From JBFJKD01 sp038106145 (GTDB lineage: Bacteria > Pseudomonadota > Gammaproteobacteria > Pseudomonadales > Porticoccaceae), in NCBI GenBank assembly GCA_038106145.1, contig JAYODD010000010.1:1-64000 (forward strand): DNA of 64,000 bases, given 5' to 3'. A program made the translations under genes and the position numbers. Position 1 is the first letter of the stretch; each line of letters starts with the position of its first letter. Shown here one piece after another: positions 28,662 through 37,442 of the stretch. Under the pieces are notes generated by a model, which saw only the letters and a program-made list of their open reading frames with translations, ran no database searches and was not told the DNA's origin.

Positions 28662-29357
28662 TTAAACCTTGCGTAAGACATAGACGCGCCACATGGCATA
28701 CCCCGGCAAAAAATCAAAATGACCGAGGAGGCGAAAGCCCGCCGCGTCAAACTCGCTTTCGACCACCTCTTTGTTGACGACGAAGCGGTTCTTGTTCTTT
28801 CCGGTATCCCCCGACGCGGCGCGCTGGACCTCGAGGCGACGACGACGCCAGGCCTTAAAATTGCCATCGACCCACAGCGAAATAATCACCGTATCCCGTG
28901 ACACCCGGTAAAACTCGCGCAATATGGCGAGCCGATCCGCAGCTTGCTGTACATGATGTAATAGCCGCATACAAAAAATTGAATCTACCGAATTATCGGC
29001 CAGTTCGATGGCAAATGCGGACGTCTGGAGAAATTCCAGCCTGCCCTGCAATGCGCCTGGCTGCACCGCTTTCGCCATCTCCAGCATGTCCGCTGAGTAA
29101 TCAGCCGCCACCACAGTGCGGCTGAGCGGTAAAGACAGTGTCGCTAAAAAGCGGCCAGCGCCGCAGGGCAAATCGAGTACTCGATCAGGTTCTCCCGCAA
29201 ACTTCAGAGCCTTGCGGGCCAGTTGCTGATCGCGCCAGTTTGACAAACGTCGCGCCAGGCCGTCGTTATGTTTGCGCAAATATTGTTCGGCGTGAGCCCG
29301 ATTATATTTCTCGGAAAATTTGAGCGAAAACACCTGGTCAGCGTGGCTTGGCATCAT
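28662..29357 (-). CDS. Class I SAM-dependent methyltransferase
   Basis: 231 residues. Motif I is VLDLPCGAGRFLATL (about 60-74). An acidic end to strand 2 is in VVAADYSADMLEMA, and motif post-II is SIFCMRLLHHV. The substrate is unknown. It lies immediately upstream of the InaA-like gene (4 nt between stop and start). This methyltransferase and InaA-kinase pairing suggests modification of a lipid or sugar of the cell envelope. Start ATG at 29357; a second Met follows directly. Confidence 0.85.
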   Translation of the reverse strand: MMPSHADQVFSLKFSEKYNRAHAEQYLRKHNDGLARRLSNWRDQQLARKALKFAGEPDRVLDLPCGAGRFLATLSLPLSRTVVAADYSADMLEMAKAVQPGALQGRLEFLQTSAFAIELADNSVDSIFCMRLLHHVQQAADRLAILREFYRVSRDTVIISLWVDGNFKAWRRRRLEVQRAASGDTGKNKNRFVVNKEVVESEFDAAGFRLLGHFDFLPGYAMWRVYVLRKV

Positions 29358-29935
29358 CTTAATTATCTTATCCTCTGAATATCTTACCTAGCGTGCGCGA
29401 ACTTGGGAGGGCGCAGGCTGATAACACAAACCTTATTCCCGCCATATTAACAGTTATACAATATATTCCCAGCAATTGGCTTGGTCTTGTGACCGCGCAA
29501 ACAGCTACCTCAGGACGTCTCAAACAGGTCTATGTCGGCGTCAAAACAGCGGCCTGACCTCCTTCCGCATCGAAATAATACCTTTTTCTTTAGGGTGAAA
29601 CCCATTACTCCGCAATCCGCCCCGCCCCTGACCAACGTCACGTAGCACCGCACGCGACAGTTTCTATTAACGCCGTCGCGCTACAGCACTACGAGGTTTG
29701 CGGACACAAGGGTTTACCGCTAAAACACTCGAACTGGATTACTGACATCGCCGATGATCAATCGTTCCCTAAACGAGCCAGACGTAAATCCACCATCAGG
29801 TCGTCATCGACACCGCGTAGCAAACGAGCGAGCGGATCTGATACGCGGTTGCGGGTAAATCGGTTATGGTTAAGGTGTTATTGTTTAAAACTAGCAGGGC
29901 CTTTGGCCGCAAACGACAAAACGGGGAACATACCA
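29358..29935. other. Gene-poor stretch of 578 bp
   Basis: No convincing gene. A 39-codon minus-strand frame (29758-29877) ends LRLARLGND and has protein-like composition but no start codon, so it may be the tail of a lost gene. The right end holds GGGGAA, the ribosome binding site of the broken gene at 29936. No RNA or repeat was recognised. Confidence 0.45.
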
Positions 29936-30249
29936 ATGATCAGCTTCGTCGCCACACTCAAGGTAAAAGCAGGGCAGGCCGCCGCGTTCGAAGATGCCAT
30001 GAAAATCGTGGTGCCCAAGGTGCGCCAGGAGCCTGGTAATCACGCCTATATATTTCACCGCTCCGCCACTACCACGCCTATATATTTCACCGCTCCGCCA
30101 CTACGCCGCATACTTATTATTTCTATGAACAATATACTGACGAAGATGCTCTCAAGGCGCACCGCGCTCATCTGGGCAGTTTGGGGATCAACCTGGCTGA
30201 AATGCTCGCTGCAGCGCCGGAAATCGAACACTGGGAGCTGATTTTATAA
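29936..30249 (+). pseudogene. Antibiotic biosynthesis monooxygenase (ABM) family, frameshifted by a 32-bp tandem duplication
   Basis: Starts MISFVATLKVKAGQAAAFED, a normal small ABM-domain protein, with GGGGAA upstream. After residue 35 a 32-bp unit is repeated directly (30041-30072 and 30073-30104), shifting the frame. Removing one copy restores a 93-residue protein that continues YYFYEQYTDEDALKAH and ends EIEHWELIL at 30249, exactly the family's architecture and length. As written the gene is broken. The exact nature of the repeat and a nearby N gap mean an assembly error is possible. Intact, it would be a heme- or cofactor-free oxygenase-like dimer of unknown substrate. Confidence 0.8.
30041..30104 (+). 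repeat. 32-bp perfect tandem duplication inside the ABM gene
   Basis: Two identical adjacent copies, 30041-30072 and 30073-30104, each starting CACGCCTATATATTTCACCG. 32 is not a multiple of 3, so it causes a frameshift. Confidence 0.95.
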
Positions 30250-30454
30250 CGCCCTGGGGCTAACTATACGCAGCTCGACAGGCCACGCAAATTGCACCGA
30301 GCTAAATTGCGCTACCGGTGGCCGAGCAACAACAACCGGTGGTGCCTGGTGGCTGGCCACCACCCTTTCGTCTGAGTCCCTCCTGTGGACCGCACAGGTT
30401 GTTTGCCATCAAAAAACCCTACCAAAATACCGGTAACGGGTTTACCATTAAACC

Positions 30455-30466
30455 TACCGATCGGTA
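30455..30466. promoter_or_regulatory. Palindrome upstream of the deacylase gene, possible repressor site
   Basis: TACCGATCGGTA is a perfect 12-bp palindrome 28 bp before the deacylase start, a size and place fitting a TetR-family operator. A related half-site, TACCGGTAACGG, lies about 26 bp further up. No regulator gene is visible near it. Confidence 0.4.
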
Positions 30467-30494
30467 ACTTTGGGGCAACTGGACGGAGGCGCCC

Positions 30495-32234
30495 ATGTCT
30501 GAATTCGACACGCTGATTCAGGGCGGCACAATCATCGACGGTTTACGCACCACAGAGCGCTTTATTGGTGACGTGGCCGTAAAGGACGGACTGATTGCAG
30601 CCATTTTCCCCGGGGCAGGCACCGACCCCAACCGCGCCGCGCGGGTAATCGATGCCACCGGATTGCATGTAGTACCCGGGTTTATCGATCTACATACCCA
30701 TTACGACGGCCAATTGCTGTGGGACCCCTACCTGAGCTGCTCCAGCTGGCACGGCGTCACATCGGTCGCCATCGGCAATTGTGGTTTCGGCTTTGCTCCA
30801 GCCCATCCCCAGCAGCGGGAACGCCTGATGTTGTCCATGGAACGGGTCGAGGCCATTCCGCTGGCCACCATGAAGGCCGGCATGGACTGGGACTGGGAAA
30901 CGTTCCCTGAGTGGCTCGACTCCCTTGAGCGTCGCCCCAAGGGGGTGAATGTCATGAGCTTTGTTCCCCTCAACCCACTGATGGTTTATGTGATGGGCAT
31001 CGATGCCGCCAAAACCCGCGAACCCACGGCCGCAGAGCTCGCGGAAATGTTGCGGTTGATGGAGGAATCCCTGGATGCCGGCGGTGTCGGTTATTCCATG
31101 CAACGGCTCGGCGACGGCTTTACCTCGGTGCAACGGGATTACGATGGCACCCCCATGCCAACGGATACCATGTCCGACGAACTGTGCCTGGCGTTTGCCA
31201 GCGTCCTGAAAAACCGTGGCCAGGGATTTATTCAGCTGACCCAGGCGAAGAACGAGTTTGTCGCTGATCTCAAGTTTGGCTCCGCGCTCGCCGACGCCTC
31301 GGATGCGGTGATCCTGTGGAACGCGGTGCAGGTCAACGAACGCCATCCCCACCAGCACCGGCGCATGCTCGAGTGGGTCAACCGGGAGCAGGACGCCGGC
31401 CGTAAAATCTGGATGCAGGCGATTACCACTCCCAACGACATGCGTTTCATGCTCGATAACTTCAATCTGTTCGACGGCAACGGCGCATGGCGCGACGTCA
31501 CCATCGGCGACATCGAAACCCGCATCGCCAAAATGCAGGATCCCGCTTTGCGCGCCGCGGTGCGCGAGGATTACGACAGCGGCAGCGCGCCGTTTGTCAG
31601 TGGCCCGATTGCTGCAATCAAGGTGGATTCGGTTGCCCGGAAGGAAAACGAAAAATACGTGGGCCTGACCATCGCCGAACTGGGCGTGGCGATGCAGCGC
31701 CACCCCGCCGATGCGATGCTTGATCTGGCCATCAGCGAAGGACTGAAAACCGTTTTCTATATCGTGCCGTTCAACTACGACGCGCGATATCTGCAGGAAA
31801 TCCTCGACAACGAGTACACGCTGCCCGGCGTATCCGACGGCGGGGCGCACACCAAATTTCTCAACTACGGCCGCTACCCCACCAACATGCTCCAGGATTT
31901 AGTGCGGGATCGCGGTCAATATACCCTCGAGGAGGCGCATTACCGGCTTTCCGCGCTGCCCGCCATGGCCGCCGGTTTTAGCGACCGGGGCACGCTGGAA
32001 GTCGGCAAAGCTGCGGATATTGTAGTTTACGATTACGCGGGGCTGACGTTACTGCCCACGCAAATTGCCCGTGATCTCCCGGGCGACGAGTGGCGTTATG
32101 TGGAGCGCGCCACAGGCTACCGCTACACCATGGTCAATGGCGAACTGACGTTTATTGACGGCGAGTGCACGGGGGCGATTCCCGGCAAACTACTGCGCCA
32201 CGGACGCGCATCCGGGGTTTCCGCGGCAGCCTGA
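30495..32234 (+). CDS. N-acyl-D-amino-acid deacylase / D-aminoacylase-type amidohydrolase
   Basis: 579 residues. It is an amidohydrolase family 3 protein: a small beta domain (FDTLIQGGTIIDG), metal-binding HTHYDGQ (about 67-73), AIGNCGFGFAP with the D-aminoacylase Cys (about 92-102), and the C-terminal return of the beta domain (GTLEVGKAADIVVYD, about 498-512). GVSDGGAHTKFL carries the catalytic Asp. Known enzymes hydrolyse N-acyl-D-amino acids, but many relatives have other substrates. GGAGG stands 7 nt before the ATG. It is followed after 42 bp by the luciferase-like gene and probably shares its transcript. Confidence 0.85.
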   Translation: MSEFDTLIQGGTIIDGLRTTERFIGDVAVKDGLIAAIFPGAGTDPNRAARVIDATGLHVVPGFIDLHTHYDGQLLWDPYLSCSSWHGVTSVAIGNCGFGFAPAHPQQRERLMLSMERVEAIPLATMKAGMDWDWETFPEWLDSLERRPKGVNVMSFVPLNPLMVYVMGIDAAKTREPTAAELAEMLRLMEESLDAGGVGYSMQRLGDGFTSVQRDYDGTPMPTDTMSDELCLAFASVLKNRGQGFIQLTQAKNEFVADLKFGSALADASDAVILWNAVQVNERHPHQHRRMLEWVNREQDAGRKIWMQAITTPNDMRFMLDNFNLFDGNGAWRDVTIGDIETRIAKMQDPALRAAVREDYDSGSAPFVSGPIAAIKVDSVARKENEKYVGLTIAELGVAMQRHPADAMLDLAISEGLKTVFYIVPFNYDARYLQEILDNEYTLPGVSDGGAHTKFLNYGRYPTNMLQDLVRDRGQYTLEEAHYRLSALPAMAAGFSDRGTLEVGKAADIVVYDYAGLTLLPTQIARDLPGDEWRYVERATGYRYTMVNGELTFIDGECTGAIPGKLLRHGRASGVSAAA

Positions 32235-32276
32235 ACCCTGTTTCACCAGCCCGAGTATAAGCGCAAGGTTTACTCC

Positions 32277-33273
32277 ATGGATTTACCCCTGAACAATGAG
32301 CTGCGTTTCGGCTGGGCGACTTTTATGGACAGCCTTGAGGCGGTGCACAATACCACCGCCCTTGCCGACGAATTAGGTCTCGACTCCCTGTGGGTGGGGG
32401 ACCATAGGTCGAGGCCGAGGCTGGCTTTTTCGCCGTCAACTCGACTCCCTGTGGGTGGGGGACCATATTGCATTTTCCCTGCCCATGATGGATCCCTTAT
32501 TGCAGCTTGCCCAGGCGGCGGTCTGTAGCGAACGATTGATGCTCGGCACCGGGGTCTACCTGTTGCCACTACGCCATCCCGTCACCGTTGCCAAGCAGGT
32601 TGCCAGCCTCGATCGACTCAGTGGCGGACGGGTTGTTTTTGGCGTAGGTATCGGCGGAGAATTTCCCAACGAATACGCAGCCTGTGGCGTACCGATCACC
32701 GAGCGTGGAGCGCGGCTCAGCGAGGGCATCGAGGTGCTGCGGAAACTGTGGCGTGGACAACCGATTTCTCACCAGGGGAAATACTACCCGTTTAACGACG
32801 TTTTGATGCTCCCTGAACCAGTGCAGTCTGGCGGGCCCCCGATCTGGTGCGGCGGGCGCTCCACCGCCGCCTTGCAGCGGGCCGGACGGCTCGCGGACGG
32901 CTATGTCTCCTACGTAGTTACCCCCGACATGTACCGCTGTGCACTGGAAACCATTGCCCAGGCAGCAGCGCGGGATAAGCGTTTGATCGACAACTTTGCC
33001 ACTGCCCACGTACTGTTTTTTCGCATCGACCAGAATTTTGACTCCGCATGGCAATGCGCAACCAGCCAGTTAAGTGAACGCTACGCCAGCGACTTCAGCG
33101 GCCCGGCAAAAAAATATTGTGCACTGGGACGCCCCGAGGATATCGCCACACAAATCGCTCAATTCCAGATGGCGGGTGTTCGCCATTTTATTCTCGACCC
33201 GGTCAGCCCGCCGCAGGAGCGTCGGGAACAAATGATCCGGTTTGCACAACAGGTAAAGCCGCTACTCGGTTGA
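32277..33273 (+). pseudogene. Luciferase-like (LLM class, F420/FMN) oxidoreductase, frameshifted by a 61-bp insertion
   Basis: The frame begins MDLPLNNELRFGWATF and reads to GLDSLWVGDH, then leaves frame. The sequence resumes in another frame as GDHIAFSLPMMDPLLQLAQ and runs to the stop at 33273. A 28-bp segment is present twice (32379-32406, 32440-32467) with 33 nt between. Deleting 61 bp fuses the two parts into a smooth 311-residue protein with all LLM marks, such as LGTGVYLLPLRHPVTVAKQ, LSGGRVVFGVGIGGE and GGPPIWCGGRS. The family comprises flavin- or F420-dependent oxidoreductases. As written it is broken; a draft-assembly error cannot be excluded, with an N gap only 79 bp beyond the stop. 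Confidence 0.8.
32379..32467 (+). repeat. 28-bp direct repeat with 33-bp interior, net 61-bp insertion
   Basis: Identical copies at 32379-32406 and 32440-32467, beginning CTCGACTCCCTGTGGGTGGG. The interior 32407-32439 is not duplicated here. The insertion breaks the luciferase-like gene. Confidence 0.95.
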
Positions 33274-33351
33274 TGTTCGGCGCGCCCACAGTGGTGGAAA
33301 GCAGTTTGAAGCCCTTACAACGGCACCAGCTGCACCCGTTGCAAGACCCCA
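33273..33351 (+). CDS. Possible 5' end of a gene cut by the assembly gap
   Basis: An ATG at 33273 overlaps the stop of the luciferase-like gene by one base (TGATG), a common coupling arrangement. The frame reads MFGAPTVVESSLKPLQRHQL and continues open to the N run. No motif is recognisable in 26 residues. It could also be non-coding. Confidence 0.3.
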
Positions 33352-33361
33352 NNNNNNNNNN
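33352..33361. other. Assembly gap (10 N)
   Basis: Ten unresolved bases. A fixed round number of N usually marks a scaffold join of unknown or estimated length, so sequence may be missing between the luciferase-like gene and fdxA. Confidence 0.95.
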
Positions 33362-33393
33362 GGGCTATACAACTAACCACCATAAGCAAAGTC

Positions 33394-33421
33394 TTACCTG
33401 CCGACAAATTTTCTGTATAAT
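33394..33421 (+). promoter_or_regulatory. Probable promoter of fdxA
   Basis: A consensus -10 box TATAAT (33416-33421) is preceded at 16 bp by TTACCT, a poor -35 box. It lies 69 bp before the fdxA start. Confidence 0.5.
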
Positions 33422-33490
33422 TTCCCGCCATTCCACACTCGCTACGCAGCGCCACGTGGCGTCGCAACACATGCAGAAAAAAGGTGCCGT

Positions 33491-33814
33491 ATGACATTTG
33501 TTGTCGGGGAAAACTGTATCAAGTGCAAATACACCGACTGTGTCGAAGTGTGCCCCGTGGATTGTTTTTACGAAGGTCCCAATTTTCTCGTTATACATCC
33601 GGACGAATGCATCGACTGCGCGTTGTGCGAACCAGAATGCCCGGCGGATGCTATTTTTTCGGAGGATGAACTGCCAGAAGACCAACAAATCTTTCTCGAG
33701 CTTAACGCGGAACTGGCGGAGAAATGGCCCAACATGACCCTGCAAAAAGCGGCGCCCGCGGACGCCGACGACTGGCTTGGCAAACCCAACAAACTGCAAT
33801 TGCTGGAGCGTTGA
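33491..33814 (+). CDS. fdxA: 7Fe ferredoxin FdxA
   Basis: 107 residues, normal for FdxA. The first cluster region is CIKCKYTDCVEVCPVDCFYEG (about 9-29), which gives the Cys pattern of a [3Fe-4S] plus [4Fe-4S] ferredoxin. The second is CIDCALCEPECPADAI (about 40-55). The long C-terminal tail is standard. It carries electrons at low potential to partners not defined here. FdxA beside rpoS, convergent, is the usual gammaproteobacterial arrangement. The stop lies 32 bp from the rpoS stop. Confidence 0.95.
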   Translation: MTFVVGENCIKCKYTDCVEVCPVDCFYEGPNFLVIHPDECIDCALCEPECPADAIFSEDELPEDQQIFLELNAELAEKWPNMTLQKAAPADADDWLGKPNKLQLLER

Positions 33815-33846
33815 CCCGCGTTTTCCCTCCGCAATCCATAAACCGG

Positions 33847-34761
33847 CTAGCGCGTAAACAGCGTGTGTCCATCCAGGCCATGACGGGTCAGACTCTGTTT
33901 CAGGCGTTCGAGGGCTTCGATCTGTATCTGCCTGACCCGCTCACGGGTTAGCCCAACCTCCCTGCCTACTTCTTCGAGTGTCGCCACTTCGTAGCCGCGC
34001 AAACCGAAGCGCCGGGCGATGATATCCTGCTGCTTCGGACTCAACTCGGCGAGTAAATTCTCCAGCCTGGCCACCAGGTCATCACCTTCGACCTGCTGTT
34101 CAGGTTCACAAGCATGGGTGTCCGCCACCATGTCAATCAGGCTGCGGCCCGTGCCGTCACTGGAGATGGGTACATCCACAGACCCAGTGTGCTCGTTCAA
34201 GCTCAGCATCCGATCTACCGTGCGAGTGGACTTGTCGAGCCGGGCAGCGATTTCATTGACCGTCGGATCGTGCTCCAGCTGCTGGGCAAGTTGGCGCGAT
34301 GCGCGCAGGCATTGATTGAGCTCCTTGACCACGTGAATGGGCAAACGGATAGTGCGGGTCTGGTTCATCAGCGCCCGTTCGACCGCCTGGCGAATCCACC
34401 AGGTGGCGTAGGTTGAAAAACGAAAGCCCCGTTCCGGGTCAAATTTTTCCACCGCCCGGATCAGGCCCAGATTACCCTCCTCAATCAAATCGAGCAGGCT
34501 AAGTCCTCGATTGACATAGCGGCGCGCAATTTTCACCACCAAGCGCAAATTACTTTCGATCATACGCTGGCGAGCGGCGTGCTCGCCGTTGCGGGAACGG
34601 CGGGAAAAAAAGACTTCTTCCTCCGCCGTGAGTAGAGGTGTGTAGCCGATTTCCTTCAAATAAAGGCTGGCCGCATCCAGAATCTGAGCCGACTCCTGGG
34701 TGGTTTCGACCGGAATTGGTTCTATCCAGTCGCGCGAATCGTCGTAACCCTGACGCCCCAT
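33847..34761 (-). CDS. rpoS: Stationary-phase sigma factor RpoS (sigma-38)
   Basis: 304 residues, close to other RpoS proteins. Region 1.2 contains DAASLYLKEIGYTPLLTAEEE (split at residue 20 of that run); region 2 has NLRLVVKIARRY, LIEEGNLGLIRAVEKFDP and FSTYATWWIRQAVERAL. Region 4 has the HTH YEVATLEEVGREVGLTRERV. The acidic N-terminus and SVDVPISSDG linker fit RpoS rather than RpoD or RpoH. It directs transcription of general stress and stationary-phase genes. nlpD lies 130 bp upstream; in relatives the main rpoS promoter is inside nlpD. Confidence 0.95.
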   Translation of the reverse strand: MGRQGYDDSRDWIEPIPVETTQESAQILDAASLYLKEIGYTPLLTAEEEVFFSRRSRNGEHAARQRMIESNLRLVVKIARRYVNRGLSLLDLIEEGNLGLIRAVEKFDPERGFRFSTYATWWIRQAVERALMNQTRTIRLPIHVVKELNQCLRASRQLAQQLEHDPTVNEIAARLDKSTRTVDRMLSLNEHTGSVDVPISSDGTGRSLIDMVADTHACEPEQQVEGDDLVARLENLLAELSPKQQDIIARRFGLRGYEVATLEEVGREVGLTRERVRQIQIEALERLKQSLTRHGLDGHTLFTR

Positions 34762-34891
34762 AACCGTATCCTCTGTAATTTTTACTGGCCTGCCCTGGCC
34801 TTCTTACAGGTACCGCCCTACACTGCCACGTTCCCGGGTTGTTTGCAATTGAAGCTTATCCGCTACAGCTTTATCGTTGCCAGCCTGGCTG

Positions 34892-35755
34892 TCAGCGCCC
34901 GGGTAACAGACGCAGCGGGTCAACCGGCTTGCCGTTTTCGCGAATTTCGAAGTAGAGGCGCCCCGGATTGTCCGCGTCGCCACCGACCTCTCCAATAACT
35001 TTGCCAGCGCTTATCGCCTCCCCTTCGCTAACCAGTATCTTGCGATTGTGGGCGTAGGCACTCAGATATTTATCACTGTGCTTGATGATAATCAACTGGC
35101 CGTAACCGCGCAGTCCGCTGCCGGCATACACCACTGCTCCGGGGGCGGCCGCGACCACATTGCGTCCGGCGACGCTTTGAATATTTATCCCTTTGAACTG
35201 TTTGTTACTGTCGTAGTATTTGCTCACCGCCCCCTCCACCGGCCATCGCCAGACTCCGGCTGAGAACGTGTTCGGCACCACCGGCGCCAACGGTTGGGAG
35301 CTTGCTTGGCGCGACGGTATAGCGGGGGCACTGGTTGTCGTCGGCGAACGCGTCCCTGCGGGACGCGAAGCACCCGCTGCACCCGGTTGGGCCGGGCTAA
35401 TGGTGGGTGGGACTGGTACCGGAGTGGCCACCGCCTGTCCAACAGATGTGGATTGTGGCGCTGAGGATGTGTTCAAATTCAAACGCTGCCCAGGGTAGAT
35501 CAGGTAAGGGGGGCGCAAACCGTTAACCGCCGCCAGCGCGGCCATTTCAATCTCGTAACGCCATGCAATGGCAAATAGCGTCTCACCCCGGGAAACAATA
35601 TGTTCCTGAATTTTCTCGCTGGGTGGCGGCTGGCGGGTGGCTACCGGCGCCGGTGCCGTCGCACAACCGGCAAGCAAACTACCTAGAACCAGCGCTGTCA
35701 GCAACAGCCCCGCGTTAATTTTTTTTGATAACAAAGGATCACCTTTTATTCGCAC
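34892..35755 (-). CDS. nlpD: NlpD-like LysM/LytM lipoprotein
   Basis: 287 residues. A signal with lipobox LLAGC (about 26-30) anchors it in the outer membrane. A LysM domain (HIVSRGETLFAIAWRYEIE, about 50-95) binds peptidoglycan. After a Pro/Ala/Ser/Thr-rich linker (about 96-165) comes a LytM/M23 domain (about 185-285). The zinc-site residues are changed (GINIQS in place of GxDxxx, YFEIR in place of HFEIR), as in E. coli NlpD, which is an amidase activator and not an enzyme. It activates AmiC-type amidases at division. The annotated start is GTG; other starts nearby are possible. Confidence 0.93.
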   Translation of the reverse strand: MRIKGDPLLSKKINAGLLLTALVLGSLLAGCATAPAPVATRQPPPSEKIQEHIVSRGETLFAIAWRYEIEMAALAAVNGLRPPYLIYPGQRLNLNTSSAPQSTSVGQAVATPVPVPPTISPAQPGAAGASRPAGTRSPTTTSAPAIPSRQASSQPLAPVVPNTFSAGVWRWPVEGAVSKYYDSNKQFKGINIQSVAGRNVVAAAPGAVVYAGSGLRGYGQLIIIKHSDKYLSAYAHNRKILVSEGEAISAGKVIGEVGGDADNPGRLYFEIRENGKPVDPLRLLPGR

Positions 35756-35795
35756 ACCAGCCGATCCACTCCCCCCAGGGTATTGACTGCAACGG

Positions 35796-36719
35796 CTAAT
35801 TTTTGTTTTTTCTTACGCCGATATATTCAAGCGCAAATACCAACACTAAACCACTCACCATCGTAACCAGCGCCAACGCCCATTGGGGGTCGCCAATGGC
35901 GTTGCCATACGCCCACGGCGTCAACAACTCACCACGCAACATCAATTCACCACCCCGCCCATCGACAGCTGTGACCAGTGCACGCTTCCACGGCCAAACC
36001 ACCACCAACGAGCCCGCCAAAAACCCGGTTAACAGTGCGAGCGTAGTGGCGTAGTAGTGATGCAACAACCAGGAAAGGAATCGCGAAAACGATAGCAGTC
36101 CCACGCCACATCCGGCAGCGAAGGTTGCCAGCACCACGACATTGGCGTCGGTGACCGCGCCGATAAGTGTCGGATACAGCCCCATGATCAACAGCATAAA
36201 ACTGCCGGATATACCGGGCAGAATCATCGCGCAAATGGCCACCGCGCCGGCGCCAAATATGATCGGCAGGGACGGCTCGAACTGCAAGAGCGGCGCAAAG
36301 GCGACCGCCAGGGCGCACCCACTGCCCACCGCCATTGCCAACCATTCCCGCCAGCCAGAGAATTTCTGCAGGCGGTAAATATAGATCACCGAAGCGACGA
36401 TCAAGCCGAAAAAAAACGACCAGATTAGCAGTGGATATTGTGCCAGTAGATAACCGATAAGTTGCGCCAACGAAGCAATACTCGAGACGATACCCGCCAG
36501 CAGCACCAATAAGAAATTGCCATTTATCTGTGCCCAGAAGTGAGCGAATTGACCGCGTGTCAAGGTGCGCAGAGCGGAAAAATTTAGCCCGCGGATGGCG
36601 TCTATGAGCTGCTGATAAATACCGGTGATAAAAGCGATCGTCCCCCCGGAGACACCGGGCACCACATCGGCGGCGCCCATGGCGACGCCCTTGAAATACA
36701 GCAGTACATAGTGTCCCAT
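35796..36719 (-). CDS. DUF368 integral membrane protein
   Basis: 307 residues with about nine hydrophobic helices. The family signature is at the N-terminus, GVAMGAADVVPGVSGGTIAFI (about 10-30), and its echo, MILPGISGSFMLLIMGLYP, lies mid-protein (about 165-183). Relatives are proposed to transport polyprenyl phosphates back across the membrane (PopT/DUF368), which would serve peptidoglycan and LPS assembly; I cannot confirm that from sequence alone. It lies between pcm (337 bp including its gene gap) and nlpD, where many genomes have no gene or a YqaA-type protein. Confidence 0.85.
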   Translation of the reverse strand: MGHYVLLYFKGVAMGAADVVPGVSGGTIAFITGIYQQLIDAIRGLNFSALRTLTRGQFAHFWAQINGNFLLVLLAGIVSSIASLAQLIGYLLAQYPLLIWSFFFGLIVASVIYIYRLQKFSGWREWLAMAVGSGCALAVAFAPLLQFEPSLPIIFGAGAVAICAMILPGISGSFMLLIMGLYPTLIGAVTDANVVVLATFAAGCGVGLLSFSRFLSWLLHHYYATTLALLTGFLAGSLVVVWPWKRALVTAVDGRGGELMLRGELLTPWAYGNAIGDPQWALALVTMVSGLVLVFALEYIGVRKNKN

Positions 36720-36741
36720 GCGTCGTTACCCGTTTTGACGA

Positions 36742-37383
36742 TTACCGACCCAAACCGCTTAACATGGGCACGAACCGCACGCGCTCTATCACCTCGTGAT
36801 CATAGGTATCAGAATCACCCTGGCGCGAAATCAGGCGTAATTCCTGCTCTGCTCCGTCGCCCACCGGGATCACCAGCACACCGTCCGGGGCGAGTTGCGC
36901 CAGCAACTGCGGTGGAATTTGTTCGGGTGCCGCGGTGCCAATAATACCGTCGTAGGGCGCAAATTCGGGCCAGCCGACGTTACCGTCCGCATGCGCCAGT
37001 GTAACGTTGCGCAGCTTGAGTTTGCGCAACAGTCCGCGCGCCCGGTCGAGCAGGGGTTTGATCCGTTCGACTGAATAAACCTGGTCCACCAGCTGCGCCA
37101 GCACCGCCGTCTGATACCCACACCCGGTACCAATTTCCAGAACTTTCCGACGCGGCCCGCGCGACAACAACACCTCCGTCATCAGCGCCACTACGTAGGG
37201 CTGCGAAATGGTCTGGCCGTGGCCGATGGGTAGCGCGGTATCTTCATAGGCGCGATGGGCCAGCGCTTCGTCGAGAAACAGGTGGCGCGGCGTCACCCGC
37301 AATACATCGAGCACCTGCTGGTTTTTAATGCCCTGATCTTTGAGGCGTTGTATCAGGCGCTCGCGGGTACGTTGGGAGGTCAT
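36742..37383 (-). CDS. pcm: Protein-L-isoaspartate O-methyltransferase
   Basis: 213 residues from the ATG at 37383, where MTSQRTRERLIQRLKDQGI matches the usual start of Pcm; the longer frame to 37560 adds 59 unlike residues. The repair signature TPRHLFLDEALAHRAYEDTALPIGHGQTISQPY is present in pieces at about 29-61. SAM motif I is VLEIGTGCGYQTAVLAQL (about 80-97). It methylates damaged L-isoaspartyl residues so they revert to aspartate, protecting aged proteins. The neighbour normally found upstream, surE, is missing here; truD precedes it directly. Confidence 0.95.
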   Translation of the reverse strand: MTSQRTRERLIQRLKDQGIKNQQVLDVLRVTPRHLFLDEALAHRAYEDTALPIGHGQTISQPYVVALMTEVLLSRGPRRKVLEIGTGCGYQTAVLAQLVDQVYSVERIKPLLDRARGLLRKLKLRNVTLAHADGNVGWPEFAPYDGIIGTAAPEQIPPQLLAQLAPDGVLVIPVGDGAEQELRLISRQGDSDTYDHEVIERVRFVPMLSGLGR

Positions 37384-37442
37384 GCCGACCCCACCAAAAT
37401 CTATCGAATTCACCCGCGCCCCCTTCATTCCGAAAGGCAAAA

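Noticed and set aside
29758..29877. 39-codon protein-like minus-strand tail ending LRLARLGND
   Set aside because: No start codon, an in-frame stop just upstream and no recognisable family; at most a gene remnant.
30690..31850. Long minus-strand frame (386 codons) opposite the deacylase
   Set aside because: It is exactly antisense to a conserved enzyme and its His/Gly-rich translation resembles no family; long antisense frames are common in GC-rich genes.
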